A stretch of DNA of 64,000 nucleotides from Nocardioides hwasunensis (GTDB taxonomy: Bacteria; Actinomycetota; Actinomycetes; Propionibacteriales; Nocardioidaceae): positions 210,267 to 274,266 of the forward strand of contig NZ_JACXYY010000008.1 of NCBI RefSeq assembly GCF_014779665.1, in the 5' to 3' direction. The notes beneath the pieces are model-generated. The model had not been told where the DNA came from. It was given only the letters and a program-made list of their open reading frames with translations, and did no database searches. A program made the translations under genes and the position numbers. Shown piece by piece: positions 50,434-58,273 of the stretch; the stretch's first letter is position 1, and each line of letters opens with the position of its first letter.

Positions 50434-52167
50434 TCAGTCGCGGGGGTGCTTGCCCTTGTAGCCGCCGGAGCCGCCCTTGCGGTGGCCGGAGGGACGGTGG
50501 CGCGGCGGGCCGTTGTCGGGCTTGATCTCGATGAGCTTGCCCGAGATGCGGGTGGCCGCGAGCCGGTCGAGGGTGCCCGGCGGCAGGTCGGCCGGGAGCT
50601 CGACGACGGAGAAGTCCGGCTTGATCGCGATGTAGCCGAAGTCGCCGCGCGACAGCCCGCCCTCGTTGGCGAGCGCGCCGACGATCTGGCGGGGCTCCAC
50701 CTTGTGCCGCTTGCCGACCTCGATGCGGTACGCCGCCATCGGCGCACCGCTGCGGGACTCGCGTGGCGCGCGGTCGGCCTTGCCGCCGTGGCTCGAGCGC
50801 TCCTCGAAGGAGCGGTTGCGCGGCTCGGGCTCCGGCTCGAGCAGCAGTGGCTGCTCACCGTGCATGACCGCAGCCAGGGCGGCGGCCACGTCGACCTCGG
50901 CCACGTCGTGCTCGCTGATGTAGTGGGCGACCACGTCGCGGAAGAAGTCGATGCGCTCGGGCTGCGTCAGCGCCTGGGTGATCTGGTCGTCGAAGCGCGA
51001 GAGCCGGGTGGCGTTGACGTCGTCGACGGTCGGCAGCTGCATCTGGGTGAGCGGCTGACGGGTGGCCTTCTCGATCGCGCGCAGCAGGTGTCGCTCGCGC
51101 GGGGTGACGAAGGCGATCGAGTCGCCCGTGCGGCCGGCTCGACCCGTGCGGCCGATGCGGTGCACGTAGGACTCGGTGTCGGTGGGGATGTCGTAGTTGA
51201 CGACGTGGCTGATCCGCTCGACGTCGAGCCCGCGCGCCGCGACGTCGGTGGCGACGAGGATGTCGAGCTTGCCCGCCTTGAGCTGGTTGATCGTGCGCTC
51301 GCGCTGCACCTGGGCGACGTCGCCGTTGATGGCCATCGCGGAGTAGCCGCGGGCGCGCAGCTTCTCGGCCAGCGTCTCGGTCTCGTTCTTCGTGCGGACG
51401 AAGACGATCATCCCCTCGAAGTTCTCGACCTCGAGGATGCGCGTGAGGGCGTCGACCTTCTGCGGGTAGGACACGATCATGTAGCGCTGGGTGATCGAGG
51501 AGACCGTCGAGGTCTTGTTCTTGACGGTGATCTCGACCGGGTCCTCGAGGTACTTCTTGGAGATCCGCCGGATCTGGGCGGGCATGGTCGCTGAGAAGAG
51601 CGCGACGTGCTTGCTGTCAGGCGTGTCGGCGAGGATCGTCTCGACGTCCTCGGCGAACCCCATCTTCAGCATCTCGTCGGCCTCGTCGAGGACGAGGAAG
51701 CGCAGCTCGGAGAGGTCGAGCGTGCCCTTCTCGAGGTGGTCCATGATGCGACCGGGGGTGCCGACGACCACGTGCACGCCGCGACGCAGCGCGGAGAGCT
51801 GGACGCCGTAGCCCTGGCCGCCGTAGATCGGCAGGACGCGCACGCCCTTCATGTGCGCGGCGTACTTCTCGAAGGCCTCCGAGACCTGGAGCGCGAGCTC
51901 ACGGGTCGGGGCGAGCACCAGCGCCTGGGGCGTCTTCTGGGAGAGGTCGAGCTGGGAGAGGATCGGCAGCGCGAACGCGGCCGTCTTGCCGGTGCCGGTC
52001 TGGGCCAGGCCGACCACGTGGCGACCCTCGAGCAGCGGCGGGATGGTCAGCGCCTGGATCTGCGACGGGGTCTCGTAGCCGACGTCGGTCAGCGCCTTGA
52101 GGACCTCCGGCGCGAGGCCGAGGTCGGTGAAGGTCTGCTGGGGTGCCACGGGCTGGTCGTCACTCAC
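50434..52167 (-). CDS. DEAD-box RNA helicase, CsdA/DeaD-like with DbpA domain
   Basis: A 577-residue helicase: Q motif FTDLGLAPEVLKAL ... PSQIQ, Walker A AQTGTGKT 55-62, PTREL 87-91, TPGR 137-140, DEAD 161-164, SAT, ARGLD and HRIGRTGRAG. The C-terminal domain (about 485-555: YRIEVGKRHKVEPRQIVGAL ... GDFGYIAIKPDFSVVELP) is a DbpA-type RNA-binding module that in relatives targets 23S rRNA. The last 30 residues are basic and Gly-rich. GTG 52167 has TACCGT 6 nt upstream (leaderless). Confidence 0.92.
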   Translation of the reverse strand: MSDDQPVAPQQTFTDLGLAPEVLKALTDVGYETPSQIQALTIPPLLEGRHVVGLAQTGTGKTAAFALPILSQLDLSQKTPQALVLAPTRELALQVSEAFEKYAAHMKGVRVLPIYGGQGYGVQLSALRRGVHVVVGTPGRIMDHLEKGTLDLSELRFLVLDEADEMLKMGFAEDVETILADTPDSKHVALFSATMPAQIRRISKKYLEDPVEITVKNKTSTVSSITQRYMIVSYPQKVDALTRILEVENFEGMIVFVRTKNETETLAEKLRARGYSAMAINGDVAQVQRERTINQLKAGKLDILVATDVAARGLDVERISHVVNYDIPTDTESYVHRIGRTGRAGRTGDSIAFVTPRERHLLRAIEKATRQPLTQMQLPTVDDVNATRLSRFDDQITQALTQPERIDFFRDVVAHYISEHDVAEVDVAAALAAVMHGEQPLLLEPEPEPRNRSFEERSSHGGKADRAPRESRSGAPMAAYRIEVGKRHKVEPRQIVGALANEGGLSRGDFGYIAIKPDFSVVELPADLPPGTLDRLAATRISGKLIEIKPDNGPPRHRPSGHRKGGSGGYKGKHPRD

Positions 52168-52261
52168 CCGACAACGGTAGGGCTTCAGGCGTGAAACGGG
52201 GATTCCGCGCGGGGTGGAAATGCCCGCGACACCGGCATACGTGAGGCAGCACACTCTCCCC

Positions 52262-53197
52262 ATGCCTGCCCCTGATCCGGCACAGCTCCCCGACGGTCTC
52301 AGCACCCGACCGCTCCGGACGTCCGATGCGCACGCCGTCTTCGTCCTCATGGCCGCGCAGGAGCAGGAGGACGTCGGCGAGGTCGCGATCGAGGAGTCCG
52401 ACATCGTCAGCGACTGGGCGCGTCCCAGCCACGACCTCGGCTCCCGCTCGATCGGCGTGTGGGACGGCGAGACCCTGGTGGCGTACGCCGAGCTGATGGG
52501 CGCCGACCGTGCGGACACCTCCGTGCTCCCCTCCCACCGCGGTCGGGGCATCGGGACCTGGCTGGCGCACTGGCTGCAGGACCTCGGCCGCAGCCTCGGC
52601 TCCACGGTCGTCGGGATGCCGGTGCCCCAGGGATCCCCCGGCGACCGGCTGCTCGAGACGCTCGGCTTCCGGGTGCGCTGGACCAGCTGGGTGCTCCGCC
52701 TGCCGGAGGGCACAGCGATCCCCGAGCGCGCGCTGCCCGACGGGTACGCCGTCCGCGCCGCCGAGCCGGACGAGGTCCGCGCTGCCCACGACGTGCTGGA
52801 GGACGCGTTCCTCGAGTGGTCCGAGCGTGACCGCGAGCCCTACGAGGACTTCGAGGCCGCGACCACCGGCCGGCCCGGCTTCGAGCCCTGGAACCTCCGG
52901 GTCGCCCTCGATCCCTCCGGCACCGTCGTCGGCGTCTCGCTCGTGCTGGTCTCCGACGACGGTCGCACCGGCTACGTCGACCGCCTCGCGGTGCGCCGCG
53001 ACCAGCGCGGCCGCGGGCTGGCCCAGGCGCTCCTCGTGGACTCCTTCGCCCAGGCCCGGGCCCGCGGCACGACCACCTCCGAGCTGAGCACCGACTCACG
53101 GACCGGCGCGCGCGGACTCTACGAACGGGTGGGGATGAGCACCAACAGCGTCTGGGTCAACCGTGCCATCGACCTGGGAGCCCCAGCTCGACCGTGA
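52262..53197 (+). CDS. tandem GNAT acetyltransferase
   Basis: A 311-residue protein with two GNAT domains. Domain 1 (about 10-150) keeps the acetyl-CoA loop in LPSHRGRGIGTWL; domain 2 (about 155-305) has VRRDQRGRGLAQALLVDSF. This is the double-GNAT plan of MshD and related actinobacterial enzymes, but similarity outside the loops is too low to call mycothiol synthase. ATG 52262 has CACACT 6 nt upstream (leaderless), favouring it over the longer frame from 52214. Confidence 0.82.
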   Translation: MPAPDPAQLPDGLSTRPLRTSDAHAVFVLMAAQEQEDVGEVAIEESDIVSDWARPSHDLGSRSIGVWDGETLVAYAELMGADRADTSVLPSHRGRGIGTWLAHWLQDLGRSLGSTVVGMPVPQGSPGDRLLETLGFRVRWTSWVLRLPEGTAIPERALPDGYAVRAAEPDEVRAAHDVLEDAFLEWSERDREPYEDFEAATTGRPGFEPWNLRVALDPSGTVVGVSLVLVSDDGRTGYVDRLAVRRDQRGRGLAQALLVDSFAQARARGTTTSELSTDSRTGARGLYERVGMSTNSVWVNRAIDLGAPARP

Positions 53198-53204
53198 CGC
53201 ACCA

Positions 53205-53251
53205 CCCAGGGATCCCCGGGAACGCCCGGTCTAGACCGGGGTCACCCTGGG
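53205..53251. terminator. long stem-loop after GNAT gene containing a 16-bp palindrome
   Basis: CCCAGGGATCCCCGG (53205-53219) pairs with CCGGGGTCACCCTGGG (53236-53251) with one small bulge; the loop overlaps the perfect palindrome CCCGGTCTAGACCGGG (53225-53240). It begins 8 bp after the GNAT stop and lies about 35 bp before a possible -10 (TAACAT, 53287-53292) of the next gene. Confidence 0.55.
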
Positions 53252-53366
53252 GGGTAGCACGACTGTATTTGAGGCAAACCTGCCACTAACATCGACCGAC
53301 GCCCGCTCGGGCGGCGCCACGGCGGGGACGTGGGGTCCCTGCTTCAGCATTCAGTGGGGGTATCAC

Positions 53367-54197
53367 GTGCAAGAACTTCATGCTCTGGTCGTCGAGGACG
53401 ATCCGGACATCTCGTCGGCGCTGGTGGAGACACTCGAGGGCGCGGGCTTCCGCGTCACCTCGGCGCCCGACGGAAGGGCCGCGGTGGGGATCGCGGCCTC
53501 CGACCCGCCCGACCTCGTCACGCTCGACCTGACCCTGCCGCACATGGACGGCATCGAGGTCTGCCGCCGCATCCGCGAGACCAGCGACTGCTACATCGTC
53601 ATCGTCTCCGCACGCTCCGACGAGGTCGACAAGCTCATCGGCCTGGAGGTCGGAGCCGACGACTTCGTGCTCAAGCCGTTCTCGCCGCGCGAGCTGCGGG
53701 CCCGGGTGGCGGCGCTGTTCCGCCGACCCCGCTCGGGCGGCGGGACCGAGGACGCTGCGGCCCACACGCCGCACGTACCGAGCCCGGCCAGGCCCGCCGA
53801 CGAGCCGAGCACGATCAACTGCGGTGCCGGTCTGGTCATCAACTCCGCCCGGCGCGAGGTCCAGGTCCAAGGCGACATCGTCGACCTGACCCGGATCGAG
53901 TACGACGTGCTCGAGTACCTCGCCACCCACCTGTCCCGCGTCTGCACGCGCGAGGAGATGGTGCTGGCGATCTGGAGCAGCGCGCTCACCCACGACCACC
54001 ACCTCGTGGACGTGCACGTCGCCAACCTCCGCGGGAAGCTGCGCCGGCACTCCGACGCGACCTGGATCCACACCATTCGCGGCATCGGCTACCGGATGGA
54101 CCGCGAGGGGGGCCGGCCGGACCGACGCGCCGGCGGCGGGCCCTACCTGGTGGCCCGCATCGACTCCGAGGACTGGGCCAAGGGCCTCGACTTCTGA
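53367..54197 (+). CDS. OmpR/PhoB family response regulator (orphan)
   Basis: A 276-residue two-domain regulator: receiver with acidic pocket Glu10-Asp11-Asp12, phosphoacceptor Asp54 (VTLDLTLP), switch Ser81 and Lys103 (VLKPFS); winged helix from about 155 (LTRIEYDVLEYLATH ... VDVHVANLRGKL ... IRGIGYRMD). After the domain comes an unusual tail of about 35 residues ending in YLVARIDSEDWAKGLDF. No histidine kinase lies nearby. GTG 53367. Its closest relative in the window is the next gene. Confidence 0.88.
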   Translation: MQELHALVVEDDPDISSALVETLEGAGFRVTSAPDGRAAVGIAASDPPDLVTLDLTLPHMDGIEVCRRIRETSDCYIVIVSARSDEVDKLIGLEVGADDFVLKPFSPRELRARVAALFRRPRSGGGTEDAAAHTPHVPSPARPADEPSTINCGAGLVINSARREVQVQGDIVDLTRIEYDVLEYLATHLSRVCTREEMVLAIWSSALTHDHHLVDVHVANLRGKLRRHSDATWIHTIRGIGYRMDREGGRPDRRAGGGPYLVARIDSEDWAKGLDF

Positions 54198-54232
54198 TCC
54201 GCCGCGGCCACGCGCCGGTGGATTCGGCCACG

Positions 54233-54272
54233 CGCCGAGCCCTCACCACATAACATCGGTGAGGGCTCGGCG
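54233..54272. terminator. terminator between the two response-regulator genes
   Basis: CGCCGAGCCCTCACC (54233-54247) pairs perfectly over 15 bp with GGTGAGGGCTCGGCG (54258-54272), with a 10-nt A+T-rich loop, 35 bp after the first stop. The two regulators are therefore probably transcribed separately. Confidence 0.85.
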
Positions 54273-54405
54273 TTGTACGCAGTGGGGACCCGGGTGGCCG
54301 GGTGCGACGACGAGCCGTGGGGATCGATGTCGCAGCAGCAGCCTCGTCATGAGGTTTGCCGTCATCATGCCCCGGGTAGTTTGATCGTCAACGGGAGCTT
54401 GACTG

Positions 54406-55191
54406 ATGATGAATGAGCGCACAGCAGTGGTCGTCGAGGACGACCACGATGTCGCCGACGCCATCTCCGGCCTCCTCGACCAGGCCGGCTTCGACGTCGT
54501 CGTCGCGACCACCGGCACCGACGCCCTCTCCGCCATCCGCGACCACCGGCCCGACCTGGTCACGCTCGACCTCTCGCTGCCCGACATCGACGGCGTGGAG
54601 GTGTGCCGCCAGATCCGGCTCGTCAGCGACTGCTACGTCATCGTGGTCAGCGCCCGCACCGCCGAGGTCGACCGGCTGATCGGGCTCGAGGTCGGGGCCG
54701 ACGACTACCTGGTCAAGCCGTTCTCCATGCGTGAGCTCCAGGCCCGGGTCGCCGCCCTCTTCCGTCGCCCGCGCAGCTCGGACGCCTTCGCCAGCGAGTC
54801 GGCGACGACGACCGCGGCCGCGGCCCTGCGCACCCACGCCCCGGCCTCGTCGGCGGTGGCGGTGGCCGTGGCGCCGTCGCTCACCATCGGCTGCGACCAT
54901 CTCACCCTCAACCGGGGTGCCCGCGAGGTGCTGGTCGCCGGTCAGGAGGTCGACCTGACCCGCACCGAGTTCGACCTGCTCGCCCACCTCGTCGTCAACG
55001 CCGGTGTCGTCGTGCCGCGCGAGGAGCTGCTGCGGGCGGTCTGGGCGACCGAGTTCGTGCCCGACAGCACCCACGTCGTCGACGTGCACCTGGCCAACCT
55101 GCGCCGCAAGCTGCGCAGCGCGGCTCCCGACAACGAGTGGATCCGCACGATCCGCGGCGTCGGCTTCCGGTTCGATCCCTGCTGCCCCTGA
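54406..55191 (+). CDS. OmpR/PhoB family response regulator (orphan)
   Basis: A 261-residue regulator with Glu11-Asp12-Asp13, Asp55 (VTLDLSLP), Ser82, Lys104 and a C-terminal winged helix (LTRTEFDLLAHLVV ... VDVHLANLRRKL ... IRGVGFRFD). The receiver is strongly similar to that of the previous gene (shared IGLEVGADD and RVAALFRRPRS blocks), so the pair looks like a tandem duplication; the linkers differ (Ala/Thr-rich here). GGGAG lies 8-9 nt upstream of ATG 54406. No kinase partner; convergent with the ABC operon. Confidence 0.88.
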   Translation: MMNERTAVVVEDDHDVADAISGLLDQAGFDVVVATTGTDALSAIRDHRPDLVTLDLSLPDIDGVEVCRQIRLVSDCYVIVVSARTAEVDRLIGLEVGADDYLVKPFSMRELQARVAALFRRPRSSDAFASESATTTAAAALRTHAPASSAVAVAVAPSLTIGCDHLTLNRGAREVLVAGQEVDLTRTEFDLLAHLVVNAGVVVPREELLRAVWATEFVPDSTHVVDVHLANLRRKLRSAAPDNEWIRTIRGVGFRFDPCCP

Positions 55192-55201
55192 TCGCCTCGA
55201 G

Positions 55202-58200
55202 TCAGCGCGCCGACTCACGCAGCGTCGAGCCGCGCGCCCCGCGCACGGTCATCGTCGCGCTGGCCAGCGCGACGGCGCCGAGCACGGCCGCGGCGAGCAG
55301 CGCCAGCACCACCAGCCGCAGGGGCGAGATGGTCGCGACGAGCGCCGGGGTCGCCAGCCCCTCCGCGAAGCCGAGCGTGATGGAGCGGAGCACGACGTAC
55401 TGCGCCAGCGACCCGGCCAGGATGCCGGCCACCGCGGCGCTGCCCAGCACGACGGCGAGCTCGCGCACCACGGCGACCATCACCGAGCGGCGGGGCACCC
55501 CGACCACGCGCAGGGCGGCGGCGTCGCGACGGCGGGCCGGCAGCTGCACGGCCGCGCTGACGAACAGCCCGGCCAGCGCCATCACCAGCACCAGTGCGGC
55601 GACCACGGCGTAGAGCCGGAGCGCCAGTGCGTACGCGGTCTGGCTGAGGACCTGCTGCTCGGCAGCGAGCGTCGTCTCGACGCTGAAGCCCGCGGCCGAG
55701 AGCGCCTCGGTGACCTCGGCGGGTGCCCCGGCGCGCTGCAGCACCCGCGTGTCGAGGTTGCTGTTGTAGACCGGTCGGTCGGTGATGAACGAGGAATAGT
55801 CGACCAGCAGCCCGGCCGGACCGACGAAGGGCATGCCCTCGATCTGGCCGACCGGGTCGACGCGGATCAGGCCGTAGCCCTCGTCGAGCTTGGCGATCGC
55901 GGTCTGCCGCACCTTCGGCCCGGCCAGTGCGGGCCGGTTCTCGACGATCCCACCCGCGGTGAGCCGGGCCATGCCGACCGAGTCGCCGGTGTCGAGATCG
56001 AGGTCGATGCCGTCGGCGGAGTCCTCGAGGCGCGTGATCGCCGACCGCACGGCCGGGTCGGGGGTGGCCACCCAGTCGGCACCGTCGAGCGCCCCCGGCA
56101 CGGGCTCGCCGTCGGCCTCGATCGCGATGATGGAGGCCGTCCCCGACATCGCCGTGTTGGTGCCGGCGCCGCCACCGAGGGTCAGGCCCTCGAGCGGGCA
56201 CGGCAGGTCCGAGCACCACGGGACCCGGGCCGACGCCGTGGACTCGCCGCGGCCGAAGGGACCGAGGTAGACCTTGAGCGGGATGCCGTCACGACTGCCG
56301 AACCGCACCTCGAGCGAGAGCGGACGCTCCGACTCGACCTCGCTGTCCACGGTGACGGAGATCCGCCTCCCGGCGAACGTCGGGACGGTGCCGGGCGGCT
56401 TGATGGCGTCCACCACCTCCTCGACGCTCATCCCCGGGCTCCAGGTCGGCGGCCAGGTGGCGACCCGCGCCAGCCGGCTGCTGTCGACGACGGAGAAGGC
56501 CGCCCCCGGGTTGAGCACCGACCCCGCGGCCATCACCCACTCGCCCTCGGGGTCGATGCGCCGGGTCAGCTCGAGGGTCTCGGCGAAGGTGACCGGCGAG
56601 TGCCAGGTGGTGCTCGCCGGCGAGACGGTCGCCGCCACGCTGGTGCGCCAGTCGGCGGCCGAGGAGTAGACCCCGGCGCCGAAGACGGCCACGGCGATGG
56701 CCGCGGTGATCGGCAAGATGACCAGCGTGCCCTCCTGCCGGCGCGAGATCGCACGCGAGGACACGAAGCCGCTCAACGAGCGCCCACGGGAACGGCGCGT
56801 CCACCAGGTGGCCAGCTGGGACGTCAGGCGGGTGGCGGCGAGACCGGCGACGACCGCCAGCAGCACCGGCAGCAGGAGGTCGGTCACGTCGGGCTGGCCC
56901 TGTCCCGCGTCGGACAGCTTGCTGACGAGGATCGACCCGGCCAGCGCCACCAGCGTGAGCTGCGCGACCACCGACCAGCGCCGCGCCGCCACCGGACGGC
57001 GTACGCCCGCCAGCTGGGACGCGAGCGACTCGCGCACCACCAGGCCGACCGCGACGCATGCGACGGCGAAGGCCGCGACCAGCACCAGCACGGCTGCGAC
57101 CCAGCTGGTGGTGACGACCGGTAGCGGCAGGCCGGGGACGAGCCACTGGCGGACCAGGAGCAGGGCCGTCCCCACGCCCAGACCGACGCCGATCGGTGCG
57201 GCCAGGACGAGCAGTGCCACGGGCTCGGCCAGCCCGAGACCCCAGAGGCGACGGGCGGACAGCCCACGCAGGGAGGCGAGTGCCAGCTCGGGGACGCGCA
57301 GCTCGCTGGCGGCGTTGAGCAGGCGCATCAGCAGCGCCAGCGCGACCAGGACGAGCGACAGGACGGCCGGGGCGATGGAGCTGCGGGCCGTGCCCTGCTG
57401 CGACTCGACCTCCCGCACGACCGAGGCGAGGTCGTTGGTGTCGTCGTCGGTGAGCGTCCCTCCCGCGACCTTGATCGGGGCGTCGTCCGGGATGGCGGCG
57501 GCGGACCGGGCCGCCACCTCGAGCTCGGCCGGGGTGATGTCGGCCGGCACGTCGAGGAAGGTGTCCACCCGCACGGTCCAGTCACCGAGCTGCTCGATCG
57601 TCTCGGGCGTGGTGATGAGCGGGCCGGGGGAGAAGGGCGTGTAGCCGGTGCGGCTGGAGGCCTCGTTGGTCAGCGTGAGGCGGCGCGGCTCCAACCAGTC
57701 CGCGGCGTCGGCGGGGGTGGTGTAGGTGCCGACGACGGTCATCGAACGCAGGGGCGGTCGCGGCACCGCGAGCGCCTCGAGCTCGGGCGGCTCGAAGCCG
57801 ACGAGGTCGATCGGGTCGCCGATCGTCGCGCCGGTCCTCTCGGCGGCCTTGGCCAGCATCAGCACCTCACCGGGACGTTCGGGGCACCGACCCGTGACCA
57901 CGAGGACGTCGCACGCCCCGTCGCGCGACCAGAACTGCACCACGCCACGGAGTGCCTTGAACTTCGCGGACTCCGCGATCGCGACGGTGTCGCCCCACGG
58001 GCCGTCGTCGAGCGACTCCGACCCGGCCACGGCGTCCCGGGACGCGTCGGCGACGGTCGTCGGGCTCCTCGGGGTGAAGACCCGGCTGATGCCGGTGAGT
58101 GACGGCGGTGCCTCACGCAGCCGGGAGACGACGTAGGAGTTGGTGACCGCGGTGGCGAAGATCGGGCCGAGGACCGCCGACCCGATGGCCAGCGCGGTGA

Positions 58201-58273
58201 GCAGCACCGAGCCGGCGGACAGCAGGGCGCGCGCGCGGAGGCCGCGGACGATGGCCCCGAACAGCTGGGTCAT
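55202..58273 (-). CDS. FtsX-like ABC transporter permease, large
   Basis: A 1023-residue membrane protein: one N-terminal helix, a large extracytoplasmic domain (about 45-300), a block of helices (about 310-540), a second large extracytoplasmic domain and three C-terminal helices with ARRRDAAALRVVGVPRRSVM (FtsX signature). This double-FtsX (MacB/LolE-like) plan suits mechanotransmitting exporters of lipids, peptides or lipoproteins. ATG 58273 overlaps the stop of the partner permease by one base. Confidence 0.85.
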   Translation of the reverse strand: MTQLFGAIVRGLRARALLSAGSVLLTALAIGSAVLGPIFATAVTNSYVVSRLREAPPSLTGISRVFTPRSPTTVADASRDAVAGSESLDDGPWGDTVAIAESAKFKALRGVVQFWSRDGACDVLVVTGRCPERPGEVLMLAKAAERTGATIGDPIDLVGFEPPELEALAVPRPPLRSMTVVGTYTTPADAADWLEPRRLTLTNEASSRTGYTPFSPGPLITTPETIEQLGDWTVRVDTFLDVPADITPAELEVAARSAAAIPDDAPIKVAGGTLTDDDTNDLASVVREVESQQGTARSSIAPAVLSLVLVALALLMRLLNAASELRVPELALASLRGLSARRLWGLGLAEPVALLVLAAPIGVGLGVGTALLLVRQWLVPGLPLPVVTTSWVAAVLVLVAAFAVACVAVGLVVRESLASQLAGVRRPVAARRWSVVAQLTLVALAGSILVSKLSDAGQGQPDVTDLLLPVLLAVVAGLAATRLTSQLATWWTRRSRGRSLSGFVSSRAISRRQEGTLVILPITAAIAVAVFGAGVYSSAADWRTSVAATVSPASTTWHSPVTFAETLELTRRIDPEGEWVMAAGSVLNPGAAFSVVDSSRLARVATWPPTWSPGMSVEEVVDAIKPPGTVPTFAGRRISVTVDSEVESERPLSLEVRFGSRDGIPLKVYLGPFGRGESTASARVPWCSDLPCPLEGLTLGGGAGTNTAMSGTASIIAIEADGEPVPGALDGADWVATPDPAVRSAITRLEDSADGIDLDLDTGDSVGMARLTAGGIVENRPALAGPKVRQTAIAKLDEGYGLIRVDPVGQIEGMPFVGPAGLLVDYSSFITDRPVYNSNLDTRVLQRAGAPAEVTEALSAAGFSVETTLAAEQQVLSQTAYALALRLYAVVAALVLVMALAGLFVSAAVQLPARRRDAAALRVVGVPRRSVMVAVVRELAVVLGSAAVAGILAGSLAQYVVLRSITLGFAEGLATPALVATISPLRLVVLALLAAAVLGAVALASATMTVRGARGSTLRESAR

